Assembly: GCA_903938935.1 (NCBI GenBank)
Contig: CAJAFD010000281.1
Span: forward strand, 1-8,739
From: an uncultured Opitutia bacterium
GTDB lineage: Bacteria > Verrucomicrobiota > Verrucomicrobiia > Opitutales > Opitutaceae
Reading direction: 5' to 3'
DNA length: 8,739 bases
The notes under the pieces were generated by a model that did not search any database, had not been told where the DNA came from, and saw nothing but the letters and a program-made list of their open reading frames with translations. How positions within the stretch are numbered: position 1 is the stretch's first letter; each line of letters starts with the position of its first letter. The translations under genes were made by a program, and so were the position numbers. This document shows, in pieces, positions 1 through 5,479 of this stretch.

Positions 1-434
1 CCGGCGGCGTTTGCGGCGCTGGTCGAGGATCTCGTAAAACCCTATCGCGACGAGCGCATCGACATCGTGGCGGGGCTGGATGCGATGGGCTTCATCGTCG
101 GCACGGCGTTGGCGTTGAAGCTGGGCGCGGGCTTCGTGCCGGTGCGCAAAGGCGGACAGTTGCCCGTGGCGCATGATCGCGAGTTGACGACGGATTACTC
201 GGGCACGGTGAAAACGTTGGAGTTACGCACGGGGCGTTTGCACCGGGCAAGCGAGTGTTGCTGGCCGACGAATGGATTGAGACCGGAGCTCAAGCGCGCG
301 CCGCGATCGCGTTGATCGAGCGAGCCGGGGGCGTCGTGGTGGGGATCGTCGCAATCGGATTTAGGAACAACGAGAAGACGGCGGCGCTCTGGGCGCGGTA
401 CCGTTGTCACGGCGTGTGGCCCGAGCAGGTCTGA
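1..434 (+). pseudogene. APRT-like phosphoribosyltransferase, 5'-truncated by the window edge, with an apparent 1-nt frameshift
   Basis: Type I phosphoribosyltransferases of the adenine phosphoribosyltransferase (APRT) kind transfer a purine base to PRPP in the cytoplasm. Frame 1 carries the APRT N-terminal core: GLDAMGF, then LALKLGAGFVPVRKGGQLP, then TVKTLEL. It matches the family up to about base 240 and then turns into nonsense that stops at 313-315. From about 240 on, frame 3 restores the family pattern (PGKRVLLADEWIETGAQA, then ALIERAGG and VVVGIVAIGF) and ends at a TGA at 432-434. One base inserted near 238-243 would join the halves as RL-A-PGKRVLL, so a single-base deletion is the simplest reading. 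It may be a true mutation or an assembly error. The PRPP loop ADEWIETGAQA departs from the usual VDDxxxTGGT, so this may be an APRT paralogue and not Apt itself. The start lies outside the window. Confidence 0.75.
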
Positions 435-456
435 GCGGCGCGAGGGGCGCGAGGGT

Positions 457-1764
457 TTAAGCCGTGAGGTGTCCTGCGCGGTGGAGCGCGGCGAGCAGCA
501 CCTCGAGCGATTGGCGACCGGCGACTTTGAGGAACGTCTCGTTGGGTCCGTGCGTGAGCCGCGGCGGCGAGGCGAGACGTTGCGAGCGCGTGCCGGGGCC
601 ATAAACCAACGGCAGCAACTGCGCCTGATACGCGGGCGGCAGTGATGACGTGATGATTGTGGCGTCGGATGAACCGGGATTGCGATCAAAGCCCGCATGA
701 CCCGAGGCGACGGCCGCGATGAAGGCTGCGCCCACGGGCGCATCGGCGCAACGCGCGGCGACGTCGAAGCCGGCGGACAGCGCCAAAGGTTTGACGGCGC
801 TGTATTCGAAGTCGGCGAGTTCGGCGAGGACGTCGGGCAAAGGAAAATGCCCGCGCTTGGTGAGCGTGAGACGATGAGGGACATCGGCCGACGCACTGGC
901 CGCAAGTCCGATGGCGGCGGGAACGGTGCCATGGGAACGTTCGTCGCCGGCGCGGATGAGCGTGCGCGCATCCGTAGCGAGGAGCGCGGCGAGCAACGGG
1001 TTTTTCTCGGCGGGCGCGGTGCACACGTGACCGAGGGGCGCGTGGTGCGTCCACGTGAAGTCCGCGGTGACGGGCGTGGTGGGCGTGATGGAAACGGGGC
1101 GCCACTCCGCGAGCGTGAGTTGGGCGGAGCGGAGTTGCCTGAGCGTGCCCGTGAGACGGATGGTGTAGCTGCTGCTCTCGGCGGTGTAACACAGCGGCAC
1201 GTAAGGAGGGTCAGAGCGCACGGTGTTTTCGAGGACGAGCAACGTGCTGCCGGTGGTGGGCGCGGGGAGCGCGTGGCCAAAGGCCTGACCGAGCGTGACG
1301 CCCGTCTTGGGGCCGGCGCCTTCTTCTTTGAACGTGAACGTGAAGATGACGTTGTTGAGGGCGATCGCGCCGGTGCTCGCGAGGTGCGCGAGCCAGAGCT
1401 GGGTGGCGACGCCGGCTTTGCAATCGTTGACGCCTTGGGCGACGAGTTGCGTGGCGTCTTCATAGGCCGGATGCGGCGCAAACGGCGCGGTCCACAAGGT
1501 AGGTTCGCTCGGGACGGTGTCGAGGTGCGCGCTCAGATAAAGGAGCGGACGCGCGGCGTCGATCGCGGGCGGCACGCAGGTGAGGTTGCCCGCGACATCG
1601 ACGGTGCAGATGTAACTCGGAAGGAGCCGCTGCATCCGCGTGCGGACCTCACCCATGAGCGCAGTGACGGCGGCGGGCTCGGTGAACGGTGACGGGGTGT
1701 GCACGAGCCAACGCAGCGCAGCGAGGTAAGACTCGAAGTCGGCGGGCGTGAGGGGAAGCAACAT
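457..1764 (-). CDS. M20-family zinc metallopeptidase/deacylase
   Basis: This is a 435-aa protein of the M20 (ArgE/DapE/carboxypeptidase G2-like) family, di-zinc enzymes that hydrolyse amide bonds of small peptides or N-acyl amino acids. In the order expected, it shows a first metal motif LSAHLDTVP (H80, D82), a bridging aspartate in GVNDCKAG (D114), the catalytic/ligand pair in FKEEGAGP (E147-E148), an acidic residue in VLEN (E179), and a late histidine in THGPNE (H405). The length is normal for M20. I start it at ATG 1762-1764, because the in-frame extension up to 1950 is low-complexity, Pro/Thr/Arg-rich, and would overlap the start of the divergent gene. No clear Shine-Dalgarno precedes either start. 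No signal peptide is evident, so it is probably cytoplasmic. It converges on the phosphoribosyltransferase gene with a gap of only 22 nt. The substrate cannot be read from the sequence. Confidence 0.85.
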   Translation of the reverse strand: MLLPLTPADFESYLAALRWLVHTPSPFTEPAAVTALMGEVRTRMQRLLPSYICTVDVAGNLTCVPPAIDAARPLLYLSAHLDTVPSEPTLWTAPFAPHPAYEDATQLVAQGVNDCKAGVATQLWLAHLASTGAIALNNVIFTFTFKEEGAGPKTGVTLGQAFGHALPAPTTGSTLLVLENTVRSDPPYVPLCYTAESSSYTIRLTGTLRQLRSAQLTLAEWRPVSITPTTPVTADFTWTHHAPLGHVCTAPAEKNPLLAALLATDARTLIRAGDERSHGTVPAAIGLAASASADVPHRLTLTKRGHFPLPDVLAELADFEYSAVKPLALSAGFDVAARCADAPVGAAFIAAVASGHAGFDRNPGSSDATIITSSLPPAYQAQLLPLVYGPGTRSQRLASPPRLTHGPNETFLKVAGRQSLEVLLAALHRAGHLTA

Positions 1765-1938
1765 GGTGAAGGGACCGGGTGAAACGCAGGTGGTGCGCTG
1801 GGGAAGAACCGTGAAGCGAGGCGAAGGCGCGTCAACTGCGCGCGTGGGGGCGAGCGGTTTCGGGGCGGGTGGGTGGTGGAGTTCGGTCTGGATCTTAAGA
1901 CGTGGAGCGAGCGTAATGGTTGAAACTTCATTCCCCGC
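1765..1938. promoter_or_regulatory. Divergent spacer between the M20 peptidase and RbsD/FucU genes
   Basis: With the shorter peptidase start, 174 nt lie between two genes that point away from each other, so promoters for both should be here. The half nearest the peptidase is very GC-rich. The end near the + strand gene is richer in A/T, with TAATGG around 1914 and TTGAAA around 1920. I find no convincing -35/-10 pair and no Shine-Dalgarno before either ATG. If the peptidase instead starts at 1950, this stretch is coding and the two genes overlap by 12 nt. Confidence 0.35.
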
Positions 1939-2328
1939 ATGATCGTCCAAGGCATCCTCAATCCGCAGTTACTCGCGCTGCTCGCGCGGGTGCGTCACAC
2001 CAACATGCTCGTGATCGCGGACCGCGGGTTTCCGTTTTGGCCTGAGATTGAAACGGTGGACATTTCGTTGATCGATGATGTGCCCACGGTGTTGCAGGTG
2101 TTGCTCGCGGTGCGGGCCAATTACACCGTGACGCAGGCGTTCATGGCCAAGGAATTTGCCCGCGAGAACGCGGCGGCGACGCGCGCGGCTTTTGCGGCGG
2201 CGCTGAAAGGCGTGAAGGTCGCGACGGAACCGCATGTGGCACTCAAGCGGCGCGTGCCGGGGGCGATCGGCTTGATCCGCACCGGGGATACGACGCAGTA
2301 CGCTAATATGGTGTTGGTGTCGGGCTGA
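1939..2328 (+). CDS. RbsD/FucU-family sugar mutarotase
   Basis: This 129-aa protein belongs to the RbsD/FucU family, small cytoplasmic decamer- or octamer-forming enzymes that interconvert the pyranose/furanose forms or anomers of free sugars such as ribose and fucose after uptake. The N-terminal stretch QGILNPQLLALLA carries the family histidine (H20) in RHTN and is followed by VIADRGFP (D28). The C-terminal block RTGDTTQYANMVLVSG (residues 114-129) is the family signature, with the sugar-contacting Y121 and N123. The length is close to the usual 130-140 aa. The family motif HTD reads HTN here. ATG 1939 is chosen because the family begins about five residues before GILN. No sugar transporter or kinase is adjacent, so the sugar is unknown. 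The SDR gene 84 nt downstream on the same strand may share the pathway. Confidence 0.88.
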   Translation: MIVQGILNPQLLALLARVRHTNMLVIADRGFPFWPEIETVDISLIDDVPTVLQVLLAVRANYTVTQAFMAKEFARENAAATRAAFAAALKGVKVATEPHVALKRRVPGAIGLIRTGDTTQYANMVLVSG

Positions 2329-2356
2329 GGCGGTCGGCCTCAAACGTCTTTTAAAT

Positions 2357-2387
2357 TGATCACGGACACGCGTCCGGCCTTTGATCA
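2357..2387. repeat. Interrupted inverted repeat upstream of the SDR gene
   Basis: Two copies of the palindrome TGATCA (2357-2362 and 2382-2387) flank a small hairpin: CGGAC at 2363-2367, loop ACGC, GTCCG at 2372-2376. The outer copies can pair with each other across an asymmetric 5-nt bulge, GCCTT, so the left arm TGATCACGGAC folds against GTCCG...TGATCA. A T-rich run follows at about 2388-2400. It could be a weak terminator for the preceding mutarotase gene or a protein-binding operator for the SDR gene. The sequence alone does not decide. Confidence 0.4.
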
Positions 2388-2409
2388 TTGTTTCTTCTTT
2401 ATCTAATAT
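2381..2409 (+). promoter_or_regulatory. Candidate promoter of the SDR gene, possibly giving a leaderless mRNA
   Basis: TTGATC (2381-2386) and TAATAT (2404-2409) are separated by exactly 17 nt; each matches the sigma-70 consensus at four of six bases. The -10 box ends only 3 nt before the ATG at 2413, so transcription would start at or just inside the start codon. There is no Shine-Dalgarno before this ATG, which fits a leaderless message. The -35 box overlaps the right TGATCA copy of the adjacent inverted repeat. An unrecognised upstream promoter remains possible. Confidence 0.35.
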
Positions 2410-2412
2410 CAT

Positions 2413-3204
2413 ATGAGCACCTCCCCTGATTATCTTAATTCACTGTTTTCGTTGCGCGGCAAAGTCGCGGTCGTCATCGGCGGCACGGGCGAGTTGTGCG
2501 GTGCAATGGGTGAAGGCCTCGCGGCGGCCGGCGCGGAAGTCGTGCTCGTGGGTCGCAATGAAGAAAAGGCCAAGCCGCGCCTCGACCGCATCCATGCAGC
2601 GGGTGGCAAAGGCTACTTTGTCTCGGCTGAAGCCAGCGAGAAGGCGGCGCTCGAGCAGTTGTTGGCCACGGTGTTGGCGCGCTCGGGTCAGGTTGATATA
2701 GTGGTCAACGGTGCTGGTGTGAACTCGGCGACGCCGTTTCTCGATATCGCCGAAGACGAGTTTGATCGGATCGTGCGGATTAATATGAAGGGCGTGTTCT
2801 TGGGTTGTCAGATTTTCGGTAAATACTTGGTCACGCGCGGCCAAGGTGGCTCGATTATCAATCTCGGCTCCATGTCGGGCGTGGTCCCGCTCTCGCGCGT
2901 GTTTACCTATTCCGCGACGAAGGCCGCGGTCCATAACCTATCGAAGAATCTAGCTCGCGAGTGGGCGACGCAGAAGGTGCGCGTTAATACTTTGGTGCCC
3001 GGCTTCTTCCCCGCGGAACAGAATCGGAAGATCCTCTCCCCTGAGCGCGTGACCTCGATCATGGGCCACACCCCGATGAAACGCTTCGGCGAAGCCAAGG
3101 AGCTCGTCGGTGCTACACTATTGCTCGCGGGCGATGTCGCGGGTGGCTTTATTACCGGATCCGAGATCATTGTAGACGGAGGTTATCACGCGATGACGAT
3201 CTGA
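2413..3204 (+). CDS. SDR-family NAD(P)-dependent oxidoreductase (fructuronate reductase / gluconate 5-dehydrogenase-like)
   Basis: This 263-aa classical short-chain dehydrogenase/reductase has a complete domain. The Rossmann loop reads GGTGELCG (23-30), the NAG-type motif is VNGAGV (98-103), the catalytic tetrad is N124, S153, Y166 and K170 (YSATK), and the C-terminus has the usual GSEIIVDGGY. The third glycine of the dinucleotide loop is replaced by Cys in LCGAM, and the later block PGFFPAEQNRKIL is distinctive. As I recall, both traits occur in SDRs that reduce sugar acids, such as D-fructuronate/D-mannonate oxidoreductase (YjmF/UxuB type) and gluconate 5-dehydrogenase. The acidic residue that selects NAD is not seen at the end of beta-2: VGRN suggests NADP(H). 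It follows the sugar mutarotase in the same direction after 84 nt. Codons use more A/T at third positions than the flanking genes. The substrate assignment is tentative. Confidence 0.88.
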   Translation: MSTSPDYLNSLFSLRGKVAVVIGGTGELCGAMGEGLAAAGAEVVLVGRNEEKAKPRLDRIHAAGGKGYFVSAEASEKAALEQLLATVLARSGQVDIVVNGAGVNSATPFLDIAEDEFDRIVRINMKGVFLGCQIFGKYLVTRGQGGSIINLGSMSGVVPLSRVFTYSATKAAVHNLSKNLAREWATQKVRVNTLVPGFFPAEQNRKILSPERVTSIMGHTPMKRFGEAKELVGATLLLAGDVAGGFITGSEIIVDGGYHAMTI

Positions 3205-3280
3205 GTTGGCGATAATACTATTATAATAATCAGCTATATAAACCTTGCGGGTGAATAGTAAAAGACCCCTCATAGTCCCG
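3205..3280 (+). promoter_or_regulatory. AT-rich promoter region of the small HTH protein gene
   Basis: This 76-nt spacer contains an unusually AT-rich run (about 3211-3242) inside otherwise GC-rich DNA. It includes a perfect TATAAT at 3222-3227 and an overlapping TATATA/TATAAA at 3235-3242, either of which could act as a -10 box. The 5' leader would be roughly 35-50 nt. I do not find a good -35 at standard distance: TTGGCG at 3206-3211 is 10 nt from the first box and 23 nt from the second. An in-frame TTG start at 3245 exists, but the ATG at 3281 fits the coiled-coil start better. Confidence 0.5.
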
Positions 3281-3667
3281 ATGATCACCGAACAAATCAA
3301 AGAACTTGAGGCGACCAAAAAGAAGCTCGCCTCTTTAGAACAGTCGATTGCTCAAGAAATGGATGCCGAATTGGCGGGCTTGCCCCTCAAGTACGGTTTC
3401 GATTCGATGCAGGCCTTAATCAAGCGCTTGAAGTCGATCGGTGGCGTCCGCGCGAAGAAGACCCGCGCCCCGAAAGTGAAAGCCGCGCGCCCAGCCGCCG
3501 GTAAGAAGCGCGCCCGCGCGACGATCACCGAAGAGATGAAATTGCAGGTTAAGGCGATGACGGAAGCCGGCAAGACCGGTCCGGAGATCGCTGCGGCCGT
3601 CGGTATCTCGATGCCGAGCGTCCAGAACATCAAGAAAGCCTTTGGTCTGGTGAAGGCTCGCGGTTAA
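3281..3667 (+). CDS. Small basic coiled-coil/helix-turn-helix DNA-binding protein
   Basis: This 128-aa protein has three visible parts. Residues 1-50 form a heptad-like charged helix (KELEATKKKLASLEQSI) followed by LPLKYGFDSMQALIKRL, probably for oligomerisation. Residues 56-80 are a Lys/Arg/Ala/Pro-rich linker of the kind seen in histone-like tails. Residues 82-121 form a helix-turn-helix (EEMKLQVKAMTEAGKTGPEIAAAVG, then ISMPSVQNIKKAF) resembling the resolvase/transposase-type HTH. There is no catalytic domain, so it is not a recombinase. The layout suggests a nucleoid-associated or regulatory protein, oligomerising at one end and binding DNA at the other. I believe similar proteins occur in several copies in Opitutaceae, but this is memory only. 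The gene is monocistronic, with its own AT-rich promoter region and strong terminator. The ATG is chosen over an upstream TTG at 3245. Confidence 0.8.
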   Translation: MITEQIKELEATKKKLASLEQSIAQEMDAELAGLPLKYGFDSMQALIKRLKSIGGVRAKKTRAPKVKAARPAAGKKRARATITEEMKLQVKAMTEAGKTGPEIAAAVGISMPSVQNIKKAFGLVKARG

Positions 3668-3692
3668 ACCTCCGCTGCTTTCTCGTAGTTGC

Positions 3693-3721
3693 AAACCCCG
3701 TCATCTGGCGGGGTTTTTTTT
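3693..3721 (+). terminator. Intrinsic terminator after the HTH protein gene
   Basis: An 8-bp perfect stem, AAACCCCG (3693-3700) with CGGGGTTT (3709-3716), closes an 8-nt loop and runs into an unbroken T-tract to 3721. It lies 25 nt after the TAA stop of the HTH gene and is the clearest terminator in the window. Confidence 0.92.
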
Positions 3722-3793
3722 GGCCTAATACAAGGACGTTTTGGGTCAGTCCGGAGTGAGGTTCAATAATACCATAGGTCGTACCCGCGAGGC

Positions 3794-4969
3794 TCAATAT
3801 CGCGCCAAGGTAGGATCGAGTTGTTGAGCCCAAGCATCGATGCCGCCCTCGACATTACTGACGCGAGTGAAACCTTGCGAGCGCAGGTACTCGGTGACGC
3901 GCAAACTGCGACCGCCGTGGTGGCAATGGATGAGCAGGTGCTTGTCGCGCGGCAGCACGGTCAATTGCTCGGGGATCTGGCGCATGGGAATCGGTTGCGC
4001 GCCGGCGATGCAACAGATGGCGCACTCATGGGGCTCGCGCACATCGATGAGCCACGTCTCAGCTGGAGCGGCGGCGAGGAGGCGCTGGGTTTCTGCAACG
4101 GAGAGTTCTAATGGGACGGCGGCTGGGGACATGGAAGTGGGCGTGGATGCGGGCGGACAGGTGGACGAGTAATTTGCGTGATTGAGGGCGGTGATCGCGG
4201 GTGACGGTGCGCAGGAGCGGCACGTAGGTGAACGCGAAAATTTGAGATCGGAGAACTTTTGGTTCAGCGCGTCGTAGATGAGCAAGCGTCCGCGCAAGGT
4301 CTCGCCGATGCCCGTGATCAACTTGATTGCTTCCAGCGCTTGCAGGCTGCCGATGACGCCGCACAACGCGCCGATGACGCCCGCCTCGCCGCAATTTGGC
4401 ACCATGCCCGCGCTCGGTGGCTCGGGAAACAGACAACGATAACACGGCGCCCCGTGCTTCGGATCGAACACGGTGACCTGTCCCTCGAATTTATAAATAC
4501 TGCCGTACACCAGCGGCCGGCCCGCGAGGGTGGCGGCGTCGTTGTTGAGGTAGCGCGTGGGAAAGGTGTCGGTCCCGTCCACGATAATATCGTAAGCCGC
4601 GAAGATGTTGAGGGCGTTGGCGGCAGTGATCCCCTCGGCGTGCTCGACGACGCGGATCAACGGATTCGTTTGGCGCAGGCGCGCGGCGGCGGAGGCGACT
4701 TTGAGTTGGCCGAGGGAGGCGTCGTCGTGGAGGAGTTGGCGTTGGAGATTGTGCGCTTCGACGCGGTCGAAGTCGGCGATGCCGAGCGTGCCGACGCCGG
4801 CGGCGGCGAGGTAAAGCGCGGCGGGGCTGCCGAGTCCGCCCGCGCCGATGACGAGCACGCGCGCGGCGGCGAGTTGTTGTTGTCCAGCGAGGCCGATCTC
4901 GGAAAGCAACAGGTGCCGACTGTAGCGCGTGAGTTCGGCGGGGGAAAGGGAAGGCGAAGCGGCAGCCAT
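3794..4969 (-). CDS. moeB: MoeB/ThiF-type E1 adenylyltransferase fused to a rhodanese domain (MoeZ-like)
   Basis: This 391-aa two-domain protein adenylates the C-terminus of a ubiquitin-like sulfur carrier (MoaD or ThiS type) and can supply sulfur through its rhodanese domain, for molybdopterin, thiamine or tRNA thiolation. The E1 domain (about 10-255) shows the start motif RYSRHLLLSEIG, the nucleotide loop GAGGLGS (42-48), NLQRQLLH (74-81), DGTDTFPTRYLNND (131-144), two zinc CxxC pairs (C176/C179 and C250/C253), and PNCGEAG with C193. After a linker of about 30 residues, the rhodanese domain (about 287-391) has LIDVREPHE and the active-site loop HCHHGGRS with C349. The usual TDN reads TDT at 133-135. 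The start is ATG 4967-4969, since the in-frame extension beyond it is the antisense of ruvX. No carrier-protein gene lies in the window, so the pathway is open. Confidence 0.93.
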   Translation of the reverse strand: MAAASPSLSPAELTRYSRHLLLSEIGLAGQQQLAAARVLVIGAGGLGSPAALYLAAAGVGTLGIADFDRVEAHNLQRQLLHDDASLGQLKVASAAARLRQTNPLIRVVEHAEGITAANALNIFAAYDIIVDGTDTFPTRYLNNDAATLAGRPLVYGSIYKFEGQVTVFDPKHGAPCYRCLFPEPPSAGMVPNCGEAGVIGALCGVIGSLQALEAIKLITGIGETLRGRLLIYDALNQKFSDLKFSRSPTCRSCAPSPAITALNHANYSSTCPPASTPTSMSPAAVPLELSVAETQRLLAAAPAETWLIDVREPHECAICCIAGAQPIPMRQIPEQLTVLPRDKHLLIHCHHGGRSLRVTEYLRSQGFTRVSNVEGGIDAWAQQLDPTLARY

Positions 4970-4999
4970 CAGGCAAAGAGAGTCGGGTGCGGGCAGGTC

Positions 5000-5013
5000 G
5001 CAATTGAAATTGC
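5000..5013. repeat. Perfect 6-2-6 inverted repeat in the moeB/ruvX divergent spacer
   Basis: GCAATT (5000-5005) and AATTGC (5008-5013) form a perfect inverted repeat with a GA centre. It is an AT-rich island in the 75-nt spacer between two divergent start codons (4969 and 5045). Its position would suit an operator or a shared promoter element. TTGAAA at 5004-5009 could be a -35 box for the + strand, but no matching -10 follows. Chance occurrence is possible. Confidence 0.35.
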
Positions 5014-5044
5014 ACCGCGCGGGCGGGCCGGGCGAACTTGCGGC

Positions 5045-5479
5045 ATGCGTTTTATCGGAATCGACTACGGCACGCGCCGCTTGGGTCTCGCCTATGGCGA
5101 TGAGCTCGGCGTGGCGACGCCGTTGCCGGCCCAAGTCGAGCCGGAACCGGAGCGGCGCTGGGCGGGATTGGTGGCGATGGTGAAGGCGCGACGTGCGACG
5201 GATCTGGTGCTCGGTTATCCGCTCAACATGGATGGCACGACGGGATTCAAGGCGAAGGAAGTCGATGCGTTTGCGGCGCGGTTGCGCGCGGAGTTGGGGC
5301 TGCCGGTGCATCTCGTGGACGAAACCCTTACGAGCCACGAGGCGGAGTCGACTATCGCCAAGGGCCGGCGTCGCGAAATCCGGGCGAGCGGGATCGTGGA
5401 TTCGCGGGCGGCGACGTTGATCTTGCAGGATTATCTCGATCAGAAATTTCCGCAGCATCCACCCGATGAAAGCCGCTGA
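5045..5479 (+). CDS. ruvX: RuvX/YqgF Holliday-junction resolvase-like nuclease
   Basis: This 144-aa protein has the full RuvX/YqgF RNase H-like fold signature. It begins IGIDYGTRRLGLA with the first metal aspartate (D7), continues with LVLGYPLNMDGT (55-65) and VDETLTSHEAE (91-101, E93), and ends with the last acidic residue in VDSRAATLILQDYL (D119). The family is proposed to process the 5' end of pre-16S rRNA and has RNase H-like nuclease activity in the cytoplasm. Its length is typical at about 140 aa. The ATG at 5045 is chosen because the motif starts three residues later; the long open frame upstream is the antisense of moeB. Its last 14 nt overlap the start of truA, which indicates co-transcription and coupled translation. 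It is transcribed divergently from moeB. Confidence 0.93.
   Translation: MRFIGIDYGTRRLGLAYGDELGVATPLPAQVEPEPERRWAGLVAMVKARRATDLVLGYPLNMDGTTGFKAKEVDAFAARLRAELGLPVHLVDETLTSHEAESTIAKGRRREIRASGIVDSRAATLILQDYLDQKFPQHPPDESR

Noticed and set aside
195..1481. 428-aa open frame on the - strand
   Set aside because: It is the out-of-frame shadow of the M20 peptidase gene and also runs across the phosphoribosyltransferase gene; its composition is Arg/Pro/Ser-rich as expected from GC-rich antisense or shifted frames, and no motif is visible.
697..1692. 331-aa open frame on the + strand opposite the M20 peptidase
   Set aside because: Arg/Gly-rich composition without any family motif, while the opposite strand has complete M20 metal motifs.
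3281..3667. HTH protein considered as a resolvase or transposase remnant
   Set aside because: The frame is intact, has its own promoter region and terminator, and shows no recombinase catalytic domain, inverted terminal repeats or target-site duplication nearby.
3722..3793. Short spacer between the HTH gene terminator and the end of moeB, checked for a small RNA or a moeB terminator
   Set aside because: I found no stable stem with a T-tract on the - strand and no tRNA-like fold; nothing supportable lies here.
4259..5044. Long N-terminal extension of ruvX
   Set aside because: This open stretch is the antisense of moeB. The RuvX motif begins right after ATG 5045, and family proteins are about 140 aa.
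4970..5458. 163-residue N-terminal extension of the MoeB-rhodanese protein
   Set aside because: It is the antisense of ruvX and His/Arg-rich; the E1 family start motif follows ATG 4969.
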